Source: JAIUNP01 sp020161975
Lineage (GTDB): Bacteria > Pseudomonadota > Alphaproteobacteria > Rhizobiales > Beijerinckiaceae
DNA length: 64,000 bases
Direction of reading: 5' to 3'
Assembly: GCA_036745275.1 (NCBI GenBank)
Contig: DAIOGK010000005.1
Span: forward strand, 62,001-126,000
Position numbers and translations under genes: made by a program. The notes under the pieces were generated by a model, which did not search any database, was not told the origin of the DNA, and saw nothing but the letters and a program-made list of their open reading frames with translations. Position 1 is the first letter of the stretch. Each line of letters starts with the position of its first letter. Shown here piece by piece: positions 52,803 through 61,806 of this stretch.

Positions 52803-54046
52803 CCCGCCTGCCCCATGGCTTTCTTGAGCCGCGCGGCGATCTCGGCAACGCCCGCCTCAAAGGAAAAGGCCGTCCGAACCCGTTCGAGCGCGGCCGCGCC
52901 AAGCCGCGCACGGTGCGCGGGATCGGCTGCCAGCGCTGCAATGGCTTCCGCAAGGGCCGCCCGATCCATCGGCGGCACAAGACGACCATTGATGCCATCG
53001 GTGATAAATTCCGGCACCCCGGCAAAATCCGTCGAGAGAATGGCCAACGCCTGCGTCGCTGCCTCCATCACCACATTGGGCAGACCATCGCGATCGCCAG
53101 CCTCGCCCTCCTTGCAGGGCAGAACGAACAGATCCGCCGCGCGCAAGGCCTCGATCACTGCGCCCTGCGCCTTGGCACCGGCAAAGGTCACACGGTCGGC
53201 GATACCGAGATCCGCAGCCAGCCCCTTCAATTCGTTGCGCAATTCGCCTCCGCCGATATGGGTCAGGCGCCAGTTGAGGCCCGGCGGCAGCAGCGCGAGC
53301 GCGTGCAGAAGATCATCAAAGCCCTTCTTGGTGACGGCACGCCCCACGGCGATGATCTGCAAGGGATCATCCCGGTCGCGGCCATCCCGCGCAGGGCGTT
53401 CCGGCGGCGGAGGAAAGCGCGAAAGATCAAGCCCGTGATAAACCAGCCCGACCCGACCGGGGTCATCCGGCGGGGCAAGACGCCGCAGTTCATCCAGCCC
53501 GGCGCACGTGCAGGTGACGCCAAAAACACAATCAGCGATCTTCTCGCGCTTTTCCCAGTCTTCCGTGGTCCAGATATCCTTGGCATGGGCGGAAAAGCTG
53601 AAGCTCCGACCGGTCAGCAGCGCGGCATAGCGCACGACGGAACAGGGCGTGTGCAGAAAATGCACGTAGGCGTGTCGCGCCTCGGCAGGACATTCGCGGG
53701 CAAATACCAGCGCCTGCCCGAGTCTCCGGCCACGATTGGTGGAAAAATCACGCGCAAGATCGCGGAAGAAGGTGGCGAACAGCCTGCCAAGCCCCGGCTG
53801 GCCAAGGGCGAATACCGCGCCGGCCAGCACGCGCGGAATGCCCTGATAGAGATACTCCGGCAAATAACGCAACGGCGCGCGGATCGCCTTGTGCATCATA
53901 TGAACGGCACCGTCCGTAGGCTGGCGCAGCGACCAGATTTCCACCGCGAACCCGAGCCGTTCGAGTTCAAGGATCTCCTGCGCGATGAAGGTTTCCGACA
54001 GGCGCGGATAGCCTTTCAGCACGATCGGCAGGATGGGGCGGGACAT
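52799..54046 (-). CDS. Glycosyltransferase, GT4 family
   Basis: 415 aa. N-terminus IVLKGYPRLSETFIAQEILE is typical of exopolysaccharide GT4 enzymes such as the colanic-acid type. Donor site IIAVGRAVTKKGFDDLLHAL and the acidic motif DGLPNVVMEAATQALAILST are present. Six bases separate it from the preceding glycosyltransferase gene. Confidence 0.92.
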   Translation of the reverse strand: MSRPILPIVLKGYPRLSETFIAQEILELERLGFAVEIWSLRQPTDGAVHMMHKAIRAPLRYLPEYLYQGIPRVLAGAVFALGQPGLGRLFATFFRDLARDFSTNRGRRLGQALVFARECPAEARHAYVHFLHTPCSVVRYAALLTGRSFSFSAHAKDIWTTEDWEKREKIADCVFGVTCTCAGLDELRRLAPPDDPGRVGLVYHGLDLSRFPPPPERPARDGRDRDDPLQIIAVGRAVTKKGFDDLLHALALLPPGLNWRLTHIGGGELRNELKGLAADLGIADRVTFAGAKAQGAVIEALRAADLFVLPCKEGEAGDRDGLPNVVMEAATQALAILSTDFAGVPEFITDGINGRLVPPMDRAALAEAIAALAADPAHRARLGAAALERVRTAFSFEAGVAEIAARLKKAMGQAG

Positions 54047-54052
54047 GGGCCG

Positions 54053-55333
54053 TTACTGGGCCGCCGACTGGACGCGAAAGCGCCGGCCTGGCCGCCGTTT
54101 GTCCGGCGAAAGCCATTCCCCCGTCAGGGCAACGATGGTGTCGAGACCACTGAGCAGCGAGGGCACATCCGCCTCGGACGGGCGACGCTGCGACAGGATG
54201 CCCTCGATGGCATCGGCCATGGCATCGGGTTCGCGCTTGCCCTGCCCGAAGTCGGTTGGATCTTCCAGCGTCGCGCTGAGGCCAAGCGCGGTGGCGCGGC
54301 GGGCGCGGATCGTCTGTTCGAGGCGCGGGGTGGCGCGCGGCACGATCAGCGCTTTCTTGTCGAGCGAAAGGATTTCGCAGAACGTATTGTAGCCACCCAT
54401 GGCAACGACGCCCGCCGCCCGGTCCATCAAGCGTTCCAGCTTGGCATCGAAGGAAATCGCATCGACGTTCTTCAGCCGGCCGATACGCTCCATCAGCGCG
54501 CGGCGATCGTCGCGCGGGATGAACGGGCCAAACACCAGCAGCGCCGGCAGGTCCAGCGACGGGCGGCTCTCGTAGGCGGAGATCACCCAGTCCATCAGCG
54601 CCGCGCCATCGCCGCCGCCGCCCGTGGTCACGAGCAGAAAGTCACCCTTGGTCAGCTTGGGATAGCGCGTCATGTTCGGCTCGCGCGGCAATTCGCGGCG
54701 CAGATAGCCGGTGTAGACCGTCCGCTCATCGACGGATTTCGGAAGATCGAGGCAGGCGAGCGGCTCGTAGATTTCGCGCAAGCCATAGACCAGCACGTTG
54801 TCGTAATACTGGACGAGCGCCGCAGCCGCGCCCTTTCGCTCCCATTCGGGCACCAGCGCTTCCGGCTCGTCCAGAATGTCGCGCACGCCAAGCACGATAC
54901 GGGTGCCGCGCGCCTTGACGAATTCAAGCGTCGGCAAAATCTCGCCGCGGAAACCGGTCGGCTCCTTGTCGACGATGAGAATGTCGGGATCAAAGGAGAT
55001 CGCGGTCTGGCGGATGATCGCCTCGCGCAAGGCAACGCTCTCGTCGAGCGGCACGCGCAGCGAAAGGCTGACATAATCGCCATCCGGCTGCTTCACCACG
55101 CCCGGCAGGCGGACGTAATCAATGCCGTCGCCATACTCGAAATTGCCGACGACGGGCGAGCCGGTGACGATGATGATCGAAACGGTATTGTCCGCCCCTA
55201 CGATGGCGTTGGCGATGGCGCGCGCGCGCCGAATGTGCCCCAAGCCGAAGGTGTCGTGGCTGTAGATCATGATGCGGCACGACCGGATGACGCCGGCCGG
55301 CCCATGGGCCGAGAAGCTGCCGTGGTGTGTCAT
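54053..55333 (-). CDS. MurG-like glycosyltransferase (COG4671-type)
   Basis: 426 aa from the ATG at 55333 (AGGGA close upstream); the frame is open to 55462. N-terminal IMIYSHDTFGLGHIRRARAI, glycine-rich LLVTTGGGGDGAALMDW, and GVVAMGGYNTFCEILS near the donor site. These match the predicted glycosyltransferases related to MurG. It resembles the N-terminal part of the fusion protein at 49759, so the operon holds two related enzymes. First gene of the minus-strand glycan operon. Confidence 0.87.
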   Translation of the reverse strand: MTHHGSFSAHGPAGVIRSCRIMIYSHDTFGLGHIRRARAIANAIVGADNTVSIIIVTGSPVVGNFEYGDGIDYVRLPGVVKQPDGDYVSLSLRVPLDESVALREAIIRQTAISFDPDILIVDKEPTGFRGEILPTLEFVKARGTRIVLGVRDILDEPEALVPEWERKGAAAALVQYYDNVLVYGLREIYEPLACLDLPKSVDERTVYTGYLRRELPREPNMTRYPKLTKGDFLLVTTGGGGDGAALMDWVISAYESRPSLDLPALLVFGPFIPRDDRRALMERIGRLKNVDAISFDAKLERLMDRAAGVVAMGGYNTFCEILSLDKKALIVPRATPRLEQTIRARRATALGLSATLEDPTDFGQGKREPDAMADAIEGILSQRRPSEADVPSLLSGLDTIVALTGEWLSPDKRRPGRRFRVQSAAQ

Positions 55334-55576
55334 AATCCCTGCCCGCGACGCCCATGCATCGCCTCGTCGGCTGTTCACAACGCCTTTCAAGACCACCGGG
55401 CCGGTCCGGTCAAGCCACCCTGCCCAAATAAATGGCGCGTGCCATAAAGCTGTGACATCCATACACTATGCGAATCATCCATTTAGGTGCTGGAAAAAGC
55501 CACACGAACCGCTAGAGTACGTCGCAATCAGCGATTATTAGTCGCACCAAATACAAAAATCGGGCATCGCGAGGGC

Positions 55577-58228
55577 ATGGAGCCCAATCTCTTTCGTTAC
55601 ATCTGGCGGCACAGCCGACGCGAGCAGGTCGCCATCCTGTTTGTCGTTCTGGCCTCGCTCCCCTTTTATTTTGCCTCGCTCGACCTGCCCAAGCTCATCG
55701 TCAACGATGCGATCCAGGGCAAGGCCTTTCCGCCCGGCGGGCCGGCAAGGATCCATGCCTTTGCCTTCTCCGTACCTGTGCCAGAGTTTCTCGGTGGCGG
55801 TCGCTGGACCATTGTCGAAGGCGCGGATGTCGACAGGTTCGGCTATCTGCTGGGGCTGAGCGTCCTGCTGCTCCTGCTCGTCATCATCAACGGCGCCTTT
55901 AAATACAAGATCAACATCGCAAAGGGCCTGATCGGCGAGCGGATGCTGCGGCGGATGCGGTTCGACCTGTTCCGGCAGTTGTTCCTGTTCCGGCCTGAGG
56001 AAGCGCGGCTGATCAAGCCGGCCGAGGTCTCCAGCATGATCAAGGACGAGGTGGAGCCGATCGGAGGCTTCATCGGCGATGCCTTCATCCAGCCGGCATT
56101 CCTGATCACCCAGGCTGGCACCGCGCTTTTTTTCATCATGGTGCAGAACCCGCTTTTGGGGATGCTGACCGCCCTCACCGTCGCGCTTCAGGCGCTGATC
56201 GTGCCGGCGCTGCGCCGCAAACAGCTTATTCTGGGCAAGGAACGACAGATCGAATCCCGCAAGCTCGCCGGCAAGGTCGGCGAGGTGGTGGACGGGATGC
56301 CGGCGATCCGCGGCCATGGCACGCGGCTCTACGAGAATGCCGACATCGGCGGGCGTCTCGGCACACTGTTCCGCATCCGGTTTGACCTTTTCAAGCGCAA
56401 GTTCGCAGTCAAGTATCTCAACAACCTGCTCTCGCAGTTGACGCCGTTCCTGTTCTACACGCTCGGCGGATATTTCGCGCTGAAGGGCAGCCTTGATGTC
56501 GGGCAGCTTGTGGCGGTCATCGCCGCCTACAAGGACATTCCGCCGCCGGTGAAGGAACTGATCGACTGGGATCAGCAGCGCAATGACGTGACGATCAAAT
56601 ACGAGCAGGTCGTCGAGAATTTCTCGCCTCCCGCCGCCATCGCTTACGATCCGCCGGTCGCGCTGGCGCTTTCCTCTGGCGGCGCCACGCTGGACTTCAA
56701 GAACGTCACTGCGTTCGACAATCGCGGCACGCCCCTGCTCGATTCGGTCAGCATCAGCCTCAGCCTGCCCGGCAACTACGCGCTCTTGGATGACGTCGGC
56801 GGCGGCAAGGCGGCCTTCGCGCGGCTACTTGGCGGCCAGATCAGCCGCTATGACGGCTCAATCAGCCTGGCCGGCCATCCGCTCGAAACCATGAATCCGC
56901 AAACGCGAACGACGGCCATCGCCTATGCCGGGCCCGACCCGATCCTGTTTCCGGTTTCGATCCGCGAGAATGTTGCCTACGGCCTTCGGCGGCAGGTTCC
57001 CGCGCTGAAGCCCCCGGAAACCGCCGCCGAGGCGTTTCGGCGGGCCGAGGCGCGGCGCACCGGCAATCCACTCGAATCGCCGACAGATGACTGGTACGAG
57101 TACGCGCTCGCTGGTGTTGCAGATGCCGAGGGCCTCGATGCCGCCATCCTCGATGCCTTGCATACGGTCGGGCTTGGCGAAGATATCTATCGCTTCGGCC
57201 TTTCCGCCACGCTTGATCCGCTCACGGACCTCGGCCTCGCCGAAGCGCTGGTCAAAGCCCGCATGACGATGCATGAGCGCCTCGATGCCGACAAGAAGTC
57301 GCATCTGGTCGAGACTTTCGACCCCGAGCGCTACAATAGCAACGCCACCATCGGCGAAAATCTGGTGTTCGGCGTGGTGCTGGGTGCGGGCGAGCGCACC
57401 ATTTTTGCCGACGAAAGCAATCGACGCATCCTGCGCGAGTTTGGCGTCTCAAACATTCTCGCCGAAATCGGCGCGCGCATCACCGAGACGATGCTGGAAA
57501 TCTTCGCCGATCTTCCGGCGGGCCATGCGATGTTCGAGCAGTTTTCCTTCATCAACGCTGCCGAGTTGCCGGAATTTGAATCGATCTTCAATGACTGGCG
57601 CAGGTTGCCAAAACCCGTTGAGCGCCTCGACGAACGCACCGCGCGGCTGGCCATTCTGGCCTCGAACTATGTCGAACCCCGCCACCGCCTCGGGCTGCTC
57701 ACACCCGAGGTGAAAGAGAAGATCGTCATCGCCCGCCACGCGTTGCATGACCATTGGCAGTCCAGCGGCAATCCGCCGGTGGAACTCTACGACCCCGATC
57801 AATACTGCTTTGCGGCACCGGTACGCGACAACCTGCTGTTTGGTCGTGTCGGCTTCGGAATCGCCGGCGCGAACGAGACGATCGCCAACCTCATCCGCAC
57901 GACGCTGGCCGAACTGGACCTGCAGGACGACGTGGGCCGTCTGGGCCTCAACCATCAGGCCGGCCCCGGCGGACGGCTGCTGTTCCAGTCGCAGTGCAGC
58001 GCCATCGATCTGGCGCGCTGCCTGTTGCGGCAACCCGATATCCTGATCGTCGACCGCGCGCTTACCAGTCACCGGAAGGCCGACGCTCTGGCCATCCTTG
58101 CCAGCATCCGGGCGAAGATGCCGAACCGCACTGTAATTGCGGACCTGCCCGAAGGAGCCTCGACCGAAGGCTTCGATCACGCTATCATTTTTGAAAATGG
58201 CCGGATTGTCGCGGAGCCTGCGCCGTGA
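55577..58228 (+). CDS. ABC-exporter-like protein with degenerate ATPase motifs and repeated internal segment
   Basis: 883 aa from the ATG at 55577; a GTG at 55487 is in frame. Residues 1-320 form an ABC type-1 exporter membrane domain (AILFVVLASLPFYFASLDLP; KLAGKVGEVVDGMPAIRGHG). The nucleotide-binding part is altered: Walker A is DDVGGGKAAF (K411 kept, following Ser/Thr lost), the signature is replaced by FQSQCSA (803), and Walker B reads ILIVDR with Arg827 in place of the catalytic Glu. A 270-residue insert splits the domain, and a motif ending ENxxFG or DNLLFG recurs at 454-470, 584-600 and 741-757. It heads an operon with a cNMP-binding gene and an adenylate cyclase. Active transport is doubtful. 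Confidence 0.85.
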   Translation: MEPNLFRYIWRHSRREQVAILFVVLASLPFYFASLDLPKLIVNDAIQGKAFPPGGPARIHAFAFSVPVPEFLGGGRWTIVEGADVDRFGYLLGLSVLLLLLVIINGAFKYKINIAKGLIGERMLRRMRFDLFRQLFLFRPEEARLIKPAEVSSMIKDEVEPIGGFIGDAFIQPAFLITQAGTALFFIMVQNPLLGMLTALTVALQALIVPALRRKQLILGKERQIESRKLAGKVGEVVDGMPAIRGHGTRLYENADIGGRLGTLFRIRFDLFKRKFAVKYLNNLLSQLTPFLFYTLGGYFALKGSLDVGQLVAVIAAYKDIPPPVKELIDWDQQRNDVTIKYEQVVENFSPPAAIAYDPPVALALSSGGATLDFKNVTAFDNRGTPLLDSVSISLSLPGNYALLDDVGGGKAAFARLLGGQISRYDGSISLAGHPLETMNPQTRTTAIAYAGPDPILFPVSIRENVAYGLRRQVPALKPPETAAEAFRRAEARRTGNPLESPTDDWYEYALAGVADAEGLDAAILDALHTVGLGEDIYRFGLSATLDPLTDLGLAEALVKARMTMHERLDADKKSHLVETFDPERYNSNATIGENLVFGVVLGAGERTIFADESNRRILREFGVSNILAEIGARITETMLEIFADLPAGHAMFEQFSFINAAELPEFESIFNDWRRLPKPVERLDERTARLAILASNYVEPRHRLGLLTPEVKEKIVIARHALHDHWQSSGNPPVELYDPDQYCFAAPVRDNLLFGRVGFGIAGANETIANLIRTTLAELDLQDDVGRLGLNHQAGPGGRLLFQSQCSAIDLARCLLRQPDILIVDRALTSHRKADALAILASIRAKMPNRTVIADLPEGASTEGFDHAIIFENGRIVAEPAP

Positions 58229-58250
58229 TGCTGCCGGGAGGATGGACGCC

Positions 58251-58697
58251 GTGACACTCGACAATGAGGTGCGCTCGCTTCAGGCCCTGCCGATGTTCCG
58301 GGGCGTTGACCCGGCCAAGCTGAAGCTGCTCGCCTTTGCCAGCGAACGGCTGAATTTCTCTGAGACCGACCATTTCTTTCGTCAGGGCGACCCTGCGGAC
58401 GCGGCCTATGTGGTACTCTCCGGCAAGGTTCATGTCGTTCTGGAAAATGACGGCGCCTGCCTCAAGGTCGCCGAGTTGCCGCGCGGTTCCGTGGTTGGCG
58501 AAATGGGGATCCTGACCGACAATCCGCGTTCGGCCTCGATTGTTGCTGCCGAACCGACCGTGGCACTGCGCATCCGCAAGGATGTCTTCTTCGACCTCAT
58601 CAAGGAATTTCCGCAGATCGGCATCGCAGTGATGCGGGATATTGCCGCCCGCCTTGAACGCACGAACGCCCAGCTTGCAGCCATGCAGGGCCGTTGA
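58251..58697 (+). CDS. Stand-alone cyclic-nucleotide-binding protein
   Basis: 148 aa, a single CNB domain. The phosphate-binding cassette is complete: GEMGILTDNPRSASIV with E84 and R93 that grip the cyclic phosphate. No DNA-binding domain follows, so it is not a Crp regulator. A GTG at 58251 sits nine bases after GGGAGG; an ATG at 58242 is closer to it. It lies 22 bases after the ABC-like gene and overlaps the cyclase start. Confidence 0.9.
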   Translation: MTLDNEVRSLQALPMFRGVDPAKLKLLAFASERLNFSETDHFFRQGDPADAAYVVLSGKVHVVLENDGACLKVAELPRGSVVGEMGILTDNPRSASIVAAEPTVALRIRKDVFFDLIKEFPQIGIAVMRDIAARLERTNAQLAAMQGR

Positions 58698-60367
58698 CGG
58701 TTATCGTGCGCTTTCGATCACGCATGCGGGCATGGCTGGATGAGCGGACGCTGCGGCTTGCAGCAGGTTCGGTCCTGTTCGCCTTCGCCACCACGCATTT
58801 CTTCAATGCCGGCATGGGGATTTTCGGCGTTGCCGTGGCCGATCAGGTCCGCATGGTCATAGGCGGCTTCTGGGGAATGCTGATCCCGAGCATCGTTCTC
58901 TATGTCAGCTTTACGATCCACATCGTTCTGGCGTTGCGGCGCTTCGCCCGCCGCCGAACCTGGCGGATGCCCATCGTCGAAGCCGTGCAGACGGGTTTTG
59001 GGCTGCTGATCCCGCTGCTGCTCATCCGCCATATCGCCGCCAACAAGGCCGTTGAAAAGCTCGCCCATATCGACGCCACCTATGCCCGCGCCTATCAGTC
59101 ACTGTGGCCGGATCTCGCCCTGGACCAGTCCACCCTCCTGCTGATGGTCTGGATCCACGGCTGCATCGGGCTGACGATGGCCCTGCGGCCCAAGCCGTGG
59201 TTCAGGAAGCAGCGGCTGCCGTTGCTGGCATTTGCCGTCGCCGTGCCGCTGTTTGGCCTTTGCGGCTTTGTTGCGGGGGGGCGCGAGGCAAGGGCCCGTC
59301 CGCCCGTCCTGACCGCCGATGCCGCTCTGTCGGCAGATGCCGCCTATCGCCTGAGCACCGGCATCGCCTATCCGGCCTTCTATTTCATCCTGGCCGCGAT
59401 AGCGGCGCTCATCCTGTTCCGCGCCCTGCACACCCTGCGCGCCCGTCGGCTCACGATCCGCTACGTCGATGGCCCGACCTTACGGGTGCCGACAGGGCCG
59501 ACGCTGCTTGAAATCAGCCGGCGGAACGGCCTGCCTCACGCCTCGGTCTGCGGCGGCAAGGCACGCTGCTCCACCTGCCGTGTCCGGGTTGTTGAAGGGC
59601 TCGAAAGCCAGCCCGCCCCCGAGCAGGCCGAACGGCGCCTTCTCGCCAAAATCCGCGCGCCGGAAACCGTCCGTCTTGCCTGTCAGCTCCACCCGACAGG
59701 CGACATCACCGTACAACGGCTCGTCGACGCCGGCACAGTGCGCGAGCGCGATGATGCCTTCGCCCAGGACCCGTTTCACTGGGGCGTCGAGCGGACCATC
59801 ACCGTGATGTTTGCAGACATTCGCGGCTTCACGACCATTTCCGAACGCAACTTCCTCTTCGATGTGGTGTTCGTGCTCAACCGCTTTCAGGCCGATATGT
59901 CAGCGGCAATCGAAAAGAACGGTGGCCGGATCGACAAGTATCTCGGCGATGGGCTGATGGCGATTTTCGGGGTGGATGGCCTTGCAGATGGCGGCGCCCG
60001 GCAGGCGCTGGCCGCCGCGCGGGACATGGAAGTCGCGGTCGAAAAACTCAATCATGAATTCAACGCGCTGCTGGGCGCCACGCTCCGCATCGGCATCGGC
60101 CTTCACAGGGGGCCAGCCCTGATGGGACGCATCGGCGGCTCGCCCGGCCGCGCAGCGCTGACCGCGCTGGGTGACACGGTGAACACCGCCGCGCGGCTGG
60201 AGGAGATGACCAAGACCTTCTCCGTGTTCTGCGTGGCCTCCAATGACTGCACGGACGCGGCCGGTTTCGACGTGAGCGGCGCGGTTGCCCATCACGTTGC
60301 CGTGCGCGGACGCGAGGCTGGCCTCACCGTCTGGGCAATCAATTCGTTCCGATCCGGAACCAGCTAA
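58694..60367 (+). CDS. cyaC: Membrane adenylate cyclase with diheme-type anchor and 2Fe-2S domain (CyaC-like)
   Basis: 557 aa. Six predicted helices in residues 22-245 carry H35, H76, H113 and H155, the pattern of SdhC-like diheme anchors. A plant-type 2Fe-2S domain follows with C286, C292, C295 and C330. The class III cyclase domain (about 365-550) has metal sites D375 (FADIRGFT) and D419 (DKYLGDG), adenine-type K415, and N497/R501 in GDTVNTAAR. This is the layout of Sinorhizobium meliloti CyaC, a redox- and quinone-responsive adenylate cyclase. TTG start overlaps the CNB stop. Confidence 0.92.
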   Translation: MTVIVRFRSRMRAWLDERTLRLAAGSVLFAFATTHFFNAGMGIFGVAVADQVRMVIGGFWGMLIPSIVLYVSFTIHIVLALRRFARRRTWRMPIVEAVQTGFGLLIPLLLIRHIAANKAVEKLAHIDATYARAYQSLWPDLALDQSTLLLMVWIHGCIGLTMALRPKPWFRKQRLPLLAFAVAVPLFGLCGFVAGGREARARPPVLTADAALSADAAYRLSTGIAYPAFYFILAAIAALILFRALHTLRARRLTIRYVDGPTLRVPTGPTLLEISRRNGLPHASVCGGKARCSTCRVRVVEGLESQPAPEQAERRLLAKIRAPETVRLACQLHPTGDITVQRLVDAGTVRERDDAFAQDPFHWGVERTITVMFADIRGFTTISERNFLFDVVFVLNRFQADMSAAIEKNGGRIDKYLGDGLMAIFGVDGLADGGARQALAAARDMEVAVEKLNHEFNALLGATLRIGIGLHRGPALMGRIGGSPGRAALTALGDTVNTAARLEEMTKTFSVFCVASNDCTDAAGFDVSGAVAHHVAVRGREAGLTVWAINSFRSGTS

Positions 60368-60449
60368 CCGCGCAAATTTGTTACCACAATTTAATTGTAC
60401 GATCTCTTACATCATCGGATTCCCTCGTGTATAGATCGTCCAAATATCC

Positions 60450-60467
60450 CGGCCGAAGGGCCGTTTT
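60450..60467 (+). terminator. Candidate rho-independent terminator after the cyclase operon
   Basis: CGGCC-GAAG-GGCCG followed by TTTT, 83 bases after the cyclase stop and before the efflux genes. The stem is only five base pairs. Its presence supports the efflux gene starting at 60484, not at 60427. Confidence 0.4.
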
Positions 60468-60483
60468 CGGACATCAGAGCGTC

Positions 60484-61761
60484 ATGAAGAAACTGTTCGG
60501 CGTCCTTGCTCTCGGGCTTGGTGGTTTTGTTGCGGCTGCTGCCCTGGTGCCGGGCTTCTGGTCTGTCATGCCCGAAGGGCTGAAGAATGCCGTGCCCGTG
60601 GCACTGCACAGCATACTGAATATTCCCAAGGCAGATGGCGACACGGCTGCCAGGCCGGCCGGTGGTGGCCGGCAGGCAGGCGGCAATCGCGGTGGCGGCG
60701 GGGCCGGCAGGCCGACGCCGGTGGCCGTCGCTGCGGTCGAACGAAAAGATGTGCCCTATCGGGTCGAGGCCATTGGCACCGTGCAGGCGATTGCCAGCGT
60801 CACGGTCCGCTCGCGGGTGGACAGCCAGATTGTGTCTGTGTCGTTTCAGGATGGAGCCACGGTGACGGAAGGCCAGGTTCTGGCCAAGCTCGATTCCCGT
60901 GCCATCGACGCACAGGTCCGTCAGGCCGAGGCGACGCTGGCCCGCAACCGCACCATGCTGGAACTGGCGCGCGCCACGCTTTCGCGCGGCGAGGCGTTGG
61001 CGGTGCAGAATTTTGCCACCAAGCAGCGGCTCGACGAGAACCGCTTTGCGGTCATGGCGCAGGAATCGCAGGTGCGGGCAGACGAGGCGCAGCTTGAACT
61101 TCTGCGCACGCAGCAATCCTATTACACGATCCGCGCGCCGATTTCCGGCAAGGCGGGCCTCGCCAACATCAAGCCCGGCAACATCGCCCGTTCGAGCGAT
61201 GGCGGCATCGCGCTGACGACGATCAACCAGATGTCGCCGATCTACGTCAGTTTTTCGCTGCCGCAGCGCTATTTTGACGATCTTCGCGCCGCAATCGAGA
61301 GCGGTACCGGCGCCGTTCAGGCGCAGGCCCATGGCAGTAAACGGATCGTCGACGGCAAACTCGCACTGGTCGAGAATGCAATGGACAATGCCACCGGCAC
61401 CATCGGTGTCCGGGCCATCTTCGCCAATGCGGACGACACCCTGTGGCCAGGCGTGATCGTCAACCTCAAGGTGACGCTGGGCGAGGACAAGAATGCGGTC
61501 GTGGTGCCGCGCGAAGCCGTGCAGATGAGCCAGCGCGGGAACTTCGTGTTCACGGTCGTTGATGGTGCCGCAAAGATGACACCGGTCACCGTGGCCCGCA
61601 ATGTCGATCAGATGACCGTGATCGCCAAGGGGCTGGCGGGCGGTGAATCGGTGATCATTGACGGCCAGTTGCTGGTGGTGGACGGCGCTAAGGTGCAGCC
61701 GCGCCAAGCGCCGGCGAAAGCTGCGGCGACCGGAAGCGAACAACCTGGAAAATCGCTTTAA
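60484..61761 (+). CDS. RND efflux system periplasmic adaptor (membrane fusion protein)
   Basis: 425 aa. One N-terminal membrane anchor (KKLFGVLALGLGGFVAAAAL), then the HlyD/AcrA fold: VEAIGTVQAIASVTVRSRVD barrel-sandwich start, alpha hairpin through TLARNRTMLELARATLSRGE, then RAPISGKAGLANIKPGNIAR. It links the RND pump to an outer-membrane channel. The start at 60484 is chosen because the earlier ATG at 60427 spans the hairpin. The pump gene follows 45 bases later. Confidence 0.92.
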   Translation: MKKLFGVLALGLGGFVAAAALVPGFWSVMPEGLKNAVPVALHSILNIPKADGDTAARPAGGGRQAGGNRGGGGAGRPTPVAVAAVERKDVPYRVEAIGTVQAIASVTVRSRVDSQIVSVSFQDGATVTEGQVLAKLDSRAIDAQVRQAEATLARNRTMLELARATLSRGEALAVQNFATKQRLDENRFAVMAQESQVRADEAQLELLRTQQSYYTIRAPISGKAGLANIKPGNIARSSDGGIALTTINQMSPIYVSFSLPQRYFDDLRAAIESGTGAVQAQAHGSKRIVDGKLALVENAMDNATGTIGVRAIFANADDTLWPGVIVNLKVTLGEDKNAVVVPREAVQMSQRGNFVFTVVDGAAKMTPVTVARNVDQMTVIAKGLAGGESVIIDGQLLVVDGAKVQPRQAPAKAAATGSEQPGKSL

Positions 61762-61806
61762 TAACAACATGATAAAGCTCTGAACAGGCTGAAAAGGGAC
61801 GAGGGG

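Noticed and set aside
52571..55447. 958-codon open frame on the plus strand
   Set aside because: Antisense to three glycosyltransferase genes that show clear motifs and overlapping starts and stops.
55451..55466. TGTGA half-site resembling a Crp/cAMP site upstream of the ABC-like gene
   Set aside because: Attractive because the operon makes cAMP, but the second half (expected TCACA) is not there at the right spacing.
60427..60483. Upstream ATG extension of the efflux adaptor
   Set aside because: The extra 19 residues are not signal-like and the segment contains a hairpin with TTTT that fits a terminator.
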